A stretch of 64,000 nucleotides of DNA. Origin: Lachnospiraceae bacterium (GTDB lineage Bacteria; Bacillota; Clostridia; Lachnospirales; Lachnospiraceae). A program made the position numbers and the translations under genes. Position 1 is the first letter of the stretch. Each line of letters starts with the position of its first letter. The notes beneath the pieces are model-generated. The model made no database searches and had not been told where the DNA came from. It saw only the letters and a program-made list of their open reading frames with translations. Below are positions 1-8,254 of the stretch, in pieces. The stretch covers positions 806,001 through 870,000 of the forward strand of contig JALCKY010000001.1 of assembly GCA_022647575.1 (NCBI GenBank). Direction: 5' to 3'.

Positions 1-458
1 AACAGGTATCCTGAATTCAGAGCATCCCAGGAGGTATTCCTTCCATGGAGAATCAATCTTTTTATTTCCGCAGCATCCGCAGGAACACTTTCATTTCCGA
101 TTCTAATGAATGCCTCCAGTCTTCCGTCAGCGGAATAATAATATGGTGTCTCTTCGCCTCTAAAAACATCCAGTAACAAGAGGGACACGCCTTTTTCCTG
201 CTTGATCCGCATTCTGGTTTCAGGAATTGGCTGCATTTTGACCTTCAGTAATTCACTGATTTTTTCTGACACATGGCGAACATCCTTAATACCGATGATT
301 TCATCAGTATCGGAAATACCAAAAATCAATGTTCCGCCAAGAGAATTTGCAAAAGCACTGACACTCTTCAGCCAGCTTTTCGGTTTCTTCTCCTCGAGTT
401 CTGCTTTTTTATCGTATTCTGTTGTCTCACCAAGATACTTTTTAAGTTCTATATTCAT
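1..458 (-). CDS. AlbA_2 (Schlafen-type) domain protein, 3' end beyond window
   Basis: An open minus-strand frame of 152 codons runs off the left edge, so only the N-terminal part is visible. It starts MNIELKKYLGETTEYDKKAE and contains FANSLGGTLIFGISD near residue 40, then PETRMRIKQEKGVS, RGEETPYY, FIRIGNESVPAD and EIKRLIL. This order (acidic start, FAN-GGTLIFGI strand, RIG loop, EI-RL helix) is that of the AlbA_2 / COG2865 family, putative DNA-binding or ATP-binding proteins often annotated as RecG-like transcriptional regulators. An AGGAG lies about 14 bases upstream of the ATG, which is rather far. The C-terminal half is not visible, so the full architecture and function are unknown. Confidence 0.8.
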   Translation of the reverse strand, partial: MNIELKKYLGETTEYDKKAELEEKKPKSWLKSVSAFANSLGGTLIFGISDTDEIIGIKDVRHVSEKISELLKVKMQPIPETRMRIKQEKGVSLLLLDVFRGEETPYYYSADGRLEAFIRIGNESVPADAAEIKRLILHGRNTSWDALNSGYL

Positions 459-608
459 AATTCTATCTTAACGCTCCTAATACAATAAAACCCTGGCAAC
501 AATTGGCAACAGATCTACCGGATAATACAAATAATCGATGGAAATAGAAATCACTGATGCTAGTGGTATTCATTATCTGCTATTAAGTTATCCGAAAAGA
601 ATTTTTTC

Positions 609-2165
609 CTATTCGAACTCAATGGTTGCCGGCGGCTTGCTGGTGCAGTCATACAGCACTCTGTTCACATGTTTGACTTCATTCACGATCCGGCTGGCCA
701 CAATATGCAGCACCTCATACGGGATATCCGCAGAGTCCGCCGTCATGAAATCGATCGTATTGACCGCACGCAGGACGATTGCATAATCGTAAGTGCGCTC
801 GTCACCCATGACGCCGACGGAGCGCATGTTGGTAAGCGCCGCGAAATACTGTCCGACCGTTTTATTCATTCCTGCGCGGTCCATTTCCTCGCGGTAAATG
901 GCATCCGCTTCCTGGACGATTTTTACTTTTTCTTCCGTGATCTCACCGATGATGCGGATGCCGAGTCCCGGACCCGGGAACGGCTGACGCATGACAAGTT
1001 TTTCCGGAATCCCGAGATGAAGTCCTACCTTCCGTACCTCATCCTTGAACAGGTAGCGCAGCGGCTCGATGATTTCCTTGAAATCAACATAGTCCGGAAG
1101 TCCGCCGACATTGTGGTGCGATTTGATGACGGCCGATTCACCGCCCAGTCCGCTTTCCACGACGTCCGGATAAATAGTGCCCTGTACCAGATAATCCACC
1201 GTTCCGATTTTCTTCGCTTCTTCTTCGAAGACGCGTATGAATTCCTCGCCGATGATTTTTCTCTTTTTTTCGGGTTCCGTCACGCCTGACAGTTTATCAT
1301 AGAATCTCTGCTGAGCATTGACGCGCACGAAATTCAGGTCATACGGTCCTTCCGGTCCGAAGACTCCCGAAACCAGATCGCCCTCATCTTTTCTTAAAAG
1401 ACCGTGATCGACAAATACGCAGGTCAGGTTTTTTCCGACTGCCTTAGAAAGCAGGACCGCTGCCACGGAAGAATCAACGCCTCCGGAAAGCGCACACAGC
1501 ACTTTCCCGTCACCAACTTTTTCGCGGATTTCGCGGACCGTCCTCTCGGCAAAATCTTCCATCTTCCAGTCGCCGGAGCAGCCGCAGACACCCATCACGA
1601 AATTATGCAGCATTTCCTTCCCCTGTACGGTATGCAGGACTTCCGGATGGAACTGGAATGCATAAAGTTTCTTCGATTCATTTTCCGCAGCAGCATAGGG
1701 GCAGTCCGCCGTGTTGGCGCTGACCTCAAATCCCGGTGCCAGTGCTGAAATGTAATCGGTGTGGCTCATCCAGCAGACGGTCGGTGAATCAATCCCCTGA
1801 AACACTCTGGATTCTTTTCGGTCAAGAAGCACCTCCGTTTTTCCGTATTCACGGACAGGCGCCTTTTCGACATTTCCGCCCAGCACGAACTGCATCAGCT
1901 GGGCACCGTAGCACAGTCCGAGGACCGGCACTCCCATGTCAAATAATTCCGGCGTGCACGTCGGCGCACCCTGTTCATAGCAGCTGTTCGGACCGCCGGT
2001 CAGGATGATTCCTTTCGGATTCATTTTCCGGATGTCTTCCAGCGGTGTCCGGTACGAATAGATTTCACAGTAGACATTGCATTCACGCACCCGGCGCGCG
2101 ACGAGCTGATTGTACTGCCCGCCGAAATCGATGACGATGACTTTCTCATGACTGTTCTGATCCAT
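609..2165 (-). CDS. guaA: GMP synthase (glutamine-hydrolysing)
   Basis: Converts XMP to GMP with glutamine and ATP, the last step of de novo guanine nucleotide synthesis in the cytoplasm. The 518-residue protein has an N-terminal class I glutamine amidotransferase domain ([19 protein letters not shown] with the nucleophile Cys; AFQFHPEV with His and Glu), then the ATP pyrophosphatase P-loop [11 protein letters not shown], and the GMP synthase C-terminal dimerisation domain ending KPPATIEFE. Length is normal for the family. The open frame reaches upstream to 2405, but I chose the ATG at 2165: it begins [17 protein letters not shown] as expected, has an AAGGAG about 11 bases upstream, and avoids overlap with the amylase gene. 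It follows the amylase gene by 79 bases. Confidence 0.97.
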   Translation of the reverse strand: MDQNSHEKVIVIDFGGQYNQLVARRVRECNVYCEIYSYRTPLEDIRKMNPKGIILTGGPNSCYEQGAPTCTPELFDMGVPVLGLCYGAQLMQFVLGGNVEKAPVREYGKTEVLLDRKESRVFQGIDSPTVCWMSHTDYISALAPGFEVSANTADCPYAAAENESKKLYAFQFHPEVLHTVQGKEMLHNFVMGVCGCSGDWKMEDFAERTVREIREKVGDGKVLCALSGGVDSSVAAVLLSKAVGKNLTCVFVDHGLLRKDEGDLVSGVFGPEGPYDLNFVRVNAQQRFYDKLSGVTEPEKKRKIIGEEFIRVFEEEAKKIGTVDYLVQGTIYPDVVESGLGGESAVIKSHHNVGGLPDYVDFKEIIEPLRYLFKDEVRKVGLHLGIPEKLVMRQPFPGPGLGIRIIGEITEEKVKIVQEADAIYREEMDRAGMNKTVGQYFAALTNMRSVGVMGDERTYDYAIVLRAVNTIDFMTADSADIPYEVLHIVASRIVNEVKHVNRVLYDCTSKPPATIEFE

Positions 2166-2244
2166 TTCCGTATCTTTCTCCTTCTTAAGGTTTAAAGTCT
2201 GCAGCTGCACAGTTTCCTGCTGCACTGTTTTTTCACGGTCCTCT

Positions 2245-3690
2245 TCAGCTTTTGATCCAGACGCTGACCGACCCTCCGTCCACGGTAAATAAACCGTTTC
2301 CGGAATCATCAATGACGGCGTTCCCTTTCTGATGTCCCGTCGCATCGATCCATTTCTCTCCCTTATGGGAAGTGCCGACGTACATTTTCTTGGAGCCGCC
2401 GGCATTATCGGTAATCAGGACTGCCGTGCCCGAATTTTCATGTGCCGCATCGCCTTCCAGCGTCCATCCGACGATGTTCGCATCATCGAAGTAATCATGC
2501 TGTGCACCGTAAAGCCTGCTGCGCCGCACGTTCAGCATGACGTCCAGAATGTCCCGGAATGCTTTCCCGCTGTGGCTGGGGATGCCGTAATAATTTCCGT
2601 AGAAGACGCACGGATATCCCTGAGGCCTGAGCAGCGTCACGGCATAGGCCAGAGGGACGAACCATTCCATGACCGCACTCTGGAGAGCCTGTCCTGCCTG
2701 CGTGTCATGATTGTCCACGAAGGTCACCGCCTTCTCCGGATCCCTTTCGACAAGCGATCCGTGAAGCAGGTTCCGCATGTCATAATTTCCCTGGCCATGG
2801 CTGGCACAGAAGAAATTGAAATGAAGCGGCACATCGAAAAGCGACATGCATCTCCCGCACGCATCGAGATATTTTTCAAGCACATTCACGTCCTGATGCC
2901 AGTATTCGCCGACCGCAAAAAATTCTTTCCGATTATTCCGGCGGAGCGTTCCCAGCCAGTCTCCGAAAAAAGTATCCGTTATGTGCTTGACCGCATCCAG
3001 ACGGAATCCGCTGACATGCGTCGTATCAATGTACCACTGTCCCCATTTCTTCAGCTGCTCCACGACCTTCGGATTGCTGAAGCAGACATCCGCGCCCATC
3101 AGGTAATCGTAGTTGCCGTTTTCCGAATCGACTCCGCTGTCCCACGGCGTACCTTCGAAATTGTAAATGGAAGACTTGCTTTTTCTCTGGTCCCAGTCGA
3201 CGCCGTCAAAGCAGGTGTGGTCCCAGGTAAAGGATGAATATTTTCCGTTTCTTCCGGGAAATGTAAACCTGGTCCAGGCCTTGATCGTTTCCGGACCGGA
3301 GACCTGACTTTCACGGTTGTTTCCCGCATCCTCAACCGCTTCGACATCTTCCGTCCCGTCCGCACCCATCATCTGATTGAAGACGATGTCGCCGTATACG
3401 TCGATGCCGGCAGCTTCCAGAGCTTTTACAGCCGCCGCATATTCCTCCTTCGTTCCGTACTTCGTCGGCACCGTATTCTTCTGGTTAAACTCCCCCAGAT
3501 CGTAGAGGTCATATACGCCGTAGCCGACGTCATTCACGCCGGCCTGTCCCTTGTATGCCGGAGGCAGCCAGACAGATGTCACTCCTTTGGCAGCGAGTTC
3601 TTCTGCCCTCTTCCCGACGCTTTTCCACAGCGTGGAATCTGCCGGAAGATACCATTCAAAATACTGAACCATGATTCCGTTTTCTGCCAT
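2245..3690 (-). CDS. Cytoplasmic alpha-amylase, GH13
   Basis: Hydrolyses alpha-1,4-glucan links in starch, maltodextrin or glycogen. The 481-residue protein opens [16 protein letters not shown], typical of the liquefying or cytoplasmic alpha-amylase group (GH13_5, AmyS/AmyA), and has no signal peptide. The catalytic triad is visible: [10 protein letters not shown] (nucleophile Asp), AVGEYW (acid/base Glu) and FVDNHDTQ (transition-state Asp), with the region I motif DIVFNQM where many relatives have DVVxNH. The expected C-terminal beta domain follows. AGGAG sits 8 bases before the ATG. It lies in a same-strand run with fbp and a nitroreductase. Lack of a signal suggests internal glycogen or imported maltodextrin as substrate; this is inference. 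Confidence 0.93.
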   Translation of the reverse strand: MAENGIMVQYFEWYLPADSTLWKSVGKRAEELAAKGVTSVWLPPAYKGQAGVNDVGYGVYDLYDLGEFNQKNTVPTKYGTKEEYAAAVKALEAAGIDVYGDIVFNQMMGADGTEDVEAVEDAGNNRESQVSGPETIKAWTRFTFPGRNGKYSSFTWDHTCFDGVDWDQRKSKSSIYNFEGTPWDSGVDSENGNYDYLMGADVCFSNPKVVEQLKKWGQWYIDTTHVSGFRLDAVKHITDTFFGDWLGTLRRNNRKEFFAVGEYWHQDVNVLEKYLDACGRCMSLFDVPLHFNFFCASHGQGNYDMRNLLHGSLVERDPEKAVTFVDNHDTQAGQALQSAVMEWFVPLAYAVTLLRPQGYPCVFYGNYYGIPSHSGKAFRDILDVMLNVRRSRLYGAQHDYFDDANIVGWTLEGDAAHENSGTAVLITDNAGGSKKMYVGTSHKGEKWIDATGHQKGNAVIDDSGNGLFTVDGGSVSVWIKS

Positions 3691-3752
3691 TCAATTCTCC
3701 TGTCGTTGAATCAATGCCTGCTGTTTACCGCTGTAACGGAGTTTCCGCTCTG

Positions 3753-4274
3753 TCAGTCCGCGTAAACGATGTAATCCTCTTTGCGCGGCGCTGCTGTCGG
3801 AGCATCTCCGTCCGCATATCCCAGGATGCAGATCCCGACTCCGACGTTGTCCTCGGAAATGCCCCATTCCCTGAGGAACGCCTTGCCGTCTGCATCGGCG
3901 AACATCTCCTTGGCGCGGTTAATCCAGCAGGAAGCCACGCCGAGTGCGTGTGCCGCCAGCATCAGATTTTCCATGACAAGGCTGGCATCCCGTACATAGT
4001 TCATCTGGACCTTCGGATTGCCGAAAACCAGAACCGCCGTCGGTGCGCCGTAGAACGGATCTGAATCGCTTCCCATGACGGCAGCATTCATTTTCGAGAG
4101 GGCTTTCAGCAGGACAGGATCCTGCACCACGACCATCTGCGCACTTTGCTTGCCCATTGCGGAAGGTGCCATCGTTCCGGCCGCAAGAATCTTCTTTAAG
4201 GTTTCAGCATCAATCTGGTCCTTCTTATACTTTCTTACCGCTCTTCTTGTCATTAAGCATTCCAAAGCATCCAT
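3753..4274 (-). CDS. Nitroreductase family protein (FMN-dependent)
   Basis: A 173-residue flavin oxidoreductase of the nitroreductase fold. It has the N-terminal FMN phosphate-binding signature MTRRAVRKYKKDQID (residues 8-22), then AGTMAPSAMGKQSAQMVVV, and the dimer-interface and FMN motif ENLMLAAHALGVASCWINRA. The C-terminal ILGYADGDAP is the usual GY-D/E loop. Members use NAD(P)H to reduce nitroaromatics, quinones or flavins; the physiological substrate cannot be read from sequence. The start has AAGGAGG about 8 bases upstream. It begins 37 bases after fbp ends, so the two may be co-transcribed. Confidence 0.92.
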   Translation of the reverse strand: MDALECLMTRRAVRKYKKDQIDAETLKKILAAGTMAPSAMGKQSAQMVVVQDPVLLKALSKMNAAVMGSDSDPFYGAPTAVLVFGNPKVQMNYVRDASLVMENLMLAAHALGVASCWINRAKEMFADADGKAFLREWGISEDNVGVGICILGYADGDAPTAAPRKEDYIVYAD

Positions 4275-4311
4275 TGTTATTTCCTCCTTATATTCTTATC
4301 AATAATCTCCA

Positions 4312-6279
4312 TCATCTCATCTTCTCTACGATCCGGCCGCTGCGGTATGCCTCGAGCAGTTCCTCCAGCTCGGAAATTCTTTCCTTCAGCTGGCGGCCGT
4401 TATCCGTGTCGCCGACCTTCAGCCTTCTCGGCATCTGTTCCACGATTGTCCGGTCGGAATGAATATCCGACCCCTTGCGGATCGCCTCCTCCGTCGAGGT
4501 AAATGGTTCATGCGCAACCAGCATCATGCCCCACGAATTGAAGATCAGCGTATATCCGGCAATGCCGGTTTCCCCCTGATAGGCTTTGGAGAAGCCGCCG
4601 TCGATGACAAGCACCTTTCCTCCGCATTTCATCGGGCTTTCGCCTTTCTTCGCCTGCACCGGAACGTGTCCGTTGATGATATGGGAATGGGCACCTTCCA
4701 GGCCGAACTCCTTCAGGATGGAATCGATGACTTTCTCATCATCCAGCAGGCTGTAATACGGGTTCTTGATTTCCTCGTGCGTCTCCGGCTCCTTCAGGAA
4801 ATATCTTTCGAAGGTTGCCATCCGGTGTTTTCCGAAAAGCGGGGAATCCTCATTGCACCAGATCCACCACAGGATATCTTTTCCTCTTTCCTTCACAATC
4901 GGATCGACCGAGAAAAATGCCTGCCGGACATAGGAATCCAGCACGTCGTACAGGGCTTTCCCCTTGTACTGATCGCCGTAGATTTCCACATCCTTGAAGA
5001 GACCGTTCCGGTCAAGCGGCATGCATCCGTGATACAGCAGGTTGCCGTTGCACACTTTATACAGCGAACCTTTGTTGAGCAGCAGCCGCATGTGTCTCTG
5101 CAGACGTTCGCAGTGGCGGAACGCGCCCTGCAGACGGTCGACCACATTCTGTTCGCCTTCCGTCAGCCGGTACGGATCTGCCGGATCGATCGTCGGAAAA
5201 TTCCTGTCCGCCAGTTCGTAGCATTTCCCGTCCAGCATAATGGTGCCTTTTTGATAATCAATCAAATGAAGCAGCCGCCGGCTTTCCATTCCGAACTGTT
5301 TCCTTCTGGCGATCAGCTCGCCTTCCAGCTTGAACTGGATTATGGAAATTGCTTTATGCATCTTGACGTTCAGCCGCGTCTCTTCGGAAGACATGTCGTC
5401 CTGCGTACAGCCTTTCAGGGCAAAGCAGGTACAGGGATCGTGCTTGTAGACCCTGTCGGCAAATGAGGCCAGCGGCAGAAGGTTGATGCCGTATCCGTCT
5501 TCAAGCATATCCAGGTTTCCGTAGCGGGCGCAGATGCGCACGACGTTGGCAATGCAGGCAGTCTGTCCCGCGGCAGCGCCCATCCAGACGATGTCGTGGT
5601 TGCCCCACTGGATATCCAGGCTGTGATAGGTCTCAAGCTTGTCCATGATGTCATCCGCTCCGGAGCCCCGGTCGTAGATGTCTCCGAGAATATGCAGATG
5701 GTCGACAACCAGTCTCTGGATCAGCTCCGACAGGGCAATGATGAAGACGTCCGCCCGCCCGGTCCGGATGATCGTGTTGACGATTTCCTCATAGTAATCT
5801 TCCTTGTCCTGCACATCCGATTTTTCCGTGATCAGTTCTTCGATCACGTACGCAAAATCTTTGGGAAGAGCCTTCCGCACTTTGGAACGGGTATATTTGC
5901 TGGACGAATGCTTGCAGATGGCAATGAGGCGGTACAGCATGATTTTGTACCAGTCGTTCATTTCCGCTTCATTTTTCGCAAGCTTCACCAGATCGATTTT
6001 CTCATGCGGATAATAAATCAGAGTTGCCAGTTCTTTCGTATCTTCTTCAGAAAGCGTTCTTCCGTATACCTCATCAATTTTCTTGCGCACGGAACCGGAG
6101 CCGTTCTTCAGCACGTGGGAAAATGCCTCGTATTCCCCATGGATATCCGTGATAAAATGCTCGGTTCCCTTCGGAAGATTCAGGATGGATGAAAGGTTGA
6201 TGATTTCCGTGGAAGCGGACGCAATCGTCGGATAGATTTCCGCAAGACATTCCAGGTATTTCAAATCTGTCTTTGCCAT
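4312..6279 (-). CDS. fbp: Fructose-1,6-bisphosphatase, class 3
   Basis: Hydrolyses fructose 1,6-bisphosphate to fructose 6-phosphate in gluconeogenesis. At 655 residues it matches the long class 3 enzyme of Firmicutes, unrelated to the class 1 and 2 enzymes. Calcineurin-like metallophosphatase motifs are visible: FITDIHGEYEAF, HILGDIYDRG, WGNHDIVWMG and, near the C-terminus, HIINGHVPV followed by VLVIDGGFSKAY. AAAGGA lies about 8 bases before the ATG. The leader holds a GC-rich hairpin (6301-6333), and the upstream hydrogenase operon ends at a terminator, so fbp probably has its own promoter. Confidence 0.96.
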   Translation of the reverse strand: MAKTDLKYLECLAEIYPTIASASTEIINLSSILNLPKGTEHFITDIHGEYEAFSHVLKNGSGSVRKKIDEVYGRTLSEEDTKELATLIYYPHEKIDLVKLAKNEAEMNDWYKIMLYRLIAICKHSSSKYTRSKVRKALPKDFAYVIEELITEKSDVQDKEDYYEEIVNTIIRTGRADVFIIALSELIQRLVVDHLHILGDIYDRGSGADDIMDKLETYHSLDIQWGNHDIVWMGAAAGQTACIANVVRICARYGNLDMLEDGYGINLLPLASFADRVYKHDPCTCFALKGCTQDDMSSEETRLNVKMHKAISIIQFKLEGELIARRKQFGMESRRLLHLIDYQKGTIMLDGKCYELADRNFPTIDPADPYRLTEGEQNVVDRLQGAFRHCERLQRHMRLLLNKGSLYKVCNGNLLYHGCMPLDRNGLFKDVEIYGDQYKGKALYDVLDSYVRQAFFSVDPIVKERGKDILWWIWCNEDSPLFGKHRMATFERYFLKEPETHEEIKNPYYSLLDDEKVIDSILKEFGLEGAHSHIINGHVPVQAKKGESPMKCGGKVLVIDGGFSKAYQGETGIAGYTLIFNSWGMMLVAHEPFTSTEEAIRKGSDIHSDRTIVEQMPRRLKVGDTDNGRQLKERISELEELLEAYRSGRIVEKMR

Positions 6280-6300
6280 GTCTGGGTCCTTTCACTGGCT

Positions 6301-6333
6301 GTCCGCGGCATCTTTCTTTCAGCAGCCGCGGAC
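6301..6333 (-). promoter_or_regulatory. GC-rich hairpin in the fbp leader
   Basis: Perfect 9-bp arms, GTCCGCGGC at 6301-6309 and GCCGCGGAC at 6325-6333, with a 15-base loop. It ends 22 bases before the fbp ATG, just upstream of the Shine-Dalgarno, and has no T-run. It could stabilise the mRNA or affect translation; the role is unknown. Confidence 0.45.
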
Positions 6334-6390
6334 CGGGCTCATTTCCCGATCTGTGTGTCCGGCGTTGATCCGGCACATCGCTACCATGCT

Positions 6391-6399
6391 ATGATAACA
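6391..6399 (-). promoter_or_regulatory. Possible extended -10 promoter of fbp
   Basis: On the minus strand the sequence reads TGTTATCAT, an extended -10 (TGn then TATCAT). No good -35 is seen, because that space is occupied by the hydrogenase terminator. This is the only promoter-like element I see between hydA and fbp. Confidence 0.3.
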
Positions 6400-6400
6400 C

Positions 6401-6436
6401 AAAAACGGCCGGAAGGAATATACCTCCCGGCCGTTT
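6401..6436 (-). terminator. Rho-independent terminator of the hydrogenase operon
   Basis: A 14-bp stem with one mismatch (left arm 6403-6416, right arm 6423-6436) around a 6-base loop, built on GGCCGG/CCGGCC. On the minus strand it is followed by TTTTTGTGT. It lies 32 bases past the hydA stop codon. Confidence 0.85.
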
Positions 6437-6467
6437 CATGCAGAAAAACAACGTTTCTTACAAAAAC

Positions 6468-8237
6468 TCAATCCTTGTTCAGCGGAATATCGTTAATCTT
6501 TCTCTTGACATACTTCGTGTGGAGAAGTTCATGCGCTTTCTCCGAGCCCGGTTTTCCGAGGAACTCCTTGTAGAGCTTCTGGATGGACGGATTCTCGTGA
6601 GACTTGCGGATTTCCTTCTTCTTGTCGTTGCTGTACAGAGCTTTTGCTCTCAGCGCGCGATAGTCCTCGAAGTTGCGGATATGGCTCGGGACGATCGGCT
6701 GGCCGCCGCCGTTGATGCAGCCGCCCGGGCAGCCCATGATTTCAATGAAATGGTACTGCTTCTTGCCGGACTTCACATCGTTGAGCAGGGCACGCGCATT
6801 GGCAAGTCCTGATGCGACAGCAACATTGACATCGGTTCCGGCTACGTTGTAGGTAGCTTCCTTGATACCCTTCATGCCGCGGACTTCCTTGAAGTCAAGG
6901 TCCTCAAGAGGTTTCTTGGTGACCCATTCAACTGCCGTACGGAGAGCTGCTTCCATGACGCCGCCGGTTGCTCCGAAGATAACGCCTGCACCGGTGGATT
7001 CGCCGAGCGGATCGTCGAAGCCTTCATTCGGAAGGTTTGCAAAATCGATTCCCGCTCTCTTGATCATACGGGCAAGTTCTCTTGTTGTCAGCGCGACGTC
7101 GCAGTCCGGAACATTCTTGCCCTCAGACTGGTATTTACGCGTGATTTCAAATTTCTTTGCTGTACACGGCATGACGCCGACGACAAACATGTCTTTCGGA
7201 TCAATGCCGGCTTTCTTTGCGAAATAAGTCTTCGCGATTGCGCCGAACATCTGCTGCGGAGACTTGCAGGAAGAAAGATTCTCACGCATATCCGGGAAAT
7301 AATACTCGCAGAACTTGACCCAGCCCGGGCTGCAGGAAGTGATCAGCGGAAGCGGTCCGGTATGCTTCGTCAGTCTTTCAACGAACTCGTTCGCTTCTTC
7401 CATGATGGTCAGATCCGCGCCGAAGTCGGTATCGAAGACTTTGGCAAAGCCCATGCGGCGCAGTGCCGCGGCAAGCTTGCCTTCGCAGTCCGTACCGATC
7501 GGGAAGCCGAATTCCTCGCCGATGGTGGCACGTGTGGACGGAGCCGTCTGTACGACGACATATTTCTTCGGATCTGCCAGAGCTGCCTCGACCTTGTCCG
7601 AATCGTCCTTCTCATGCAGAGCGCCTGTCGGGCAGACCACGATGCACTGTCCGCAGTTGACGCAGTTGGTATCTCCCAGCGGTACATCGTAAGCGCATCC
7701 GATATGGGCCTTGAAGCCGCGGCCGTTCGGTCCGAGGATGCCGATGCCCTGTGTTACATCGCAGGCTGCCACGCAGCGGCGGCAGAGGATGCATTTGTTG
7801 TTGTCGCGGATCAGATGGACCGATGAATCATCGATTTCATAATGTGTCCGCTCGCCGTCATAATAATGGGAATCTTCGATGCCGAGGTCTTTCGCCAGCT
7901 TCTGCAGCTCGCAGTTCTCGGAACGGATGCAGGAAAGGCACTTCTGGTCATGATTGGAAAGAATCAGTTCCAGTGTCTTCTTGCGTGCTTTGACGACTTT
8001 TTCAGTGTTGGTCCAGACTTCCATGCCCTCGCTGACCGGGTAAACACAGGAAGCCATCAGCGACCTTGCGCCCTTGATTTCGACAAGGCACATGCGGCAG
8101 TCGCCTACTTCATTGATTCCTTTCAGGTAGCAAAGAGTAGGGATGTCGATATTCGCCTTGTGGGCAGCTTCCAATACGGTGGTGCCGGTAGGTACGGTTA
8201 CCTCGACACCGTTGATTTTTAAAGTAATATCTGCCAT
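6468..8237 (-). CDS. hydA: [FeFe] hydrogenase catalytic subunit HydA (NADH-linked, multimeric type)
   Basis: Catalytic subunit that produces or oxidises H2 in the cytoplasm with HydB and HydC, probably electron-bifurcating or NADH-linked. Domains of the 589-residue protein in order: N-terminal [2Fe-2S] ferredoxin (C36, C47, C50, C64); His-Cys3 [4Fe-4S] site (H96, C100, C103, C109); two [4Fe-4S] sites (C149/152/155/159 and C192/195/198/202); the H-cluster domain with loop 1 TSCSPGW (301-306), loop 2 MPCTAKKFE (356-364) and loop 3 MGCPGGCINGGGQP (501-514); and a C-terminal small-subunit-like helix region ending AHELLHTKY. It is the last gene of the operon, 17 bases after hydB, with a GGGAGG site. 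No HydEFG maturation genes occur in the window. In loop 1, Ser occupies the second Cys position of the usual TSCCPxW. Confidence 0.95.
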   Translation of the reverse strand: MADITLKINGVEVTVPTGTTVLEAAHKANIDIPTLCYLKGINEVGDCRMCLVEIKGARSLMASCVYPVSEGMEVWTNTEKVVKARKKTLELILSNHDQKCLSCIRSENCELQKLAKDLGIEDSHYYDGERTHYEIDDSSVHLIRDNNKCILCRRCVAACDVTQGIGILGPNGRGFKAHIGCAYDVPLGDTNCVNCGQCIVVCPTGALHEKDDSDKVEAALADPKKYVVVQTAPSTRATIGEEFGFPIGTDCEGKLAAALRRMGFAKVFDTDFGADLTIMEEANEFVERLTKHTGPLPLITSCSPGWVKFCEYYFPDMRENLSSCKSPQQMFGAIAKTYFAKKAGIDPKDMFVVGVMPCTAKKFEITRKYQSEGKNVPDCDVALTTRELARMIKRAGIDFANLPNEGFDDPLGESTGAGVIFGATGGVMEAALRTAVEWVTKKPLEDLDFKEVRGMKGIKEATYNVAGTDVNVAVASGLANARALLNDVKSGKKQYHFIEIMGCPGGCINGGGQPIVPSHIRNFEDYRALRAKALYSNDKKKEIRKSHENPSIQKLYKEFLGKPGSEKAHELLHTKYVKRKINDIPLNKD

Positions 8238-8254
8238 TTTTCAGGTTCCTCCCT

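Noticed and set aside
459-608. Possible small gene or terminator between guaA and the AlbA_2 gene
   Set aside because: No open frame with a ribosome site and no convincing stem with a T-run; I see nothing I can support in these 150 bases.
669-1289. Plus-strand frame opposite guaA
   Set aside because: Shadow of guaA; no start signal or domain.
2166-2405. Upstream extension of guaA to 2405
   Set aside because: It overlaps the amylase gene out of frame, is not GMP synthase sequence, and a good ribosome site precedes the ATG at 2165.
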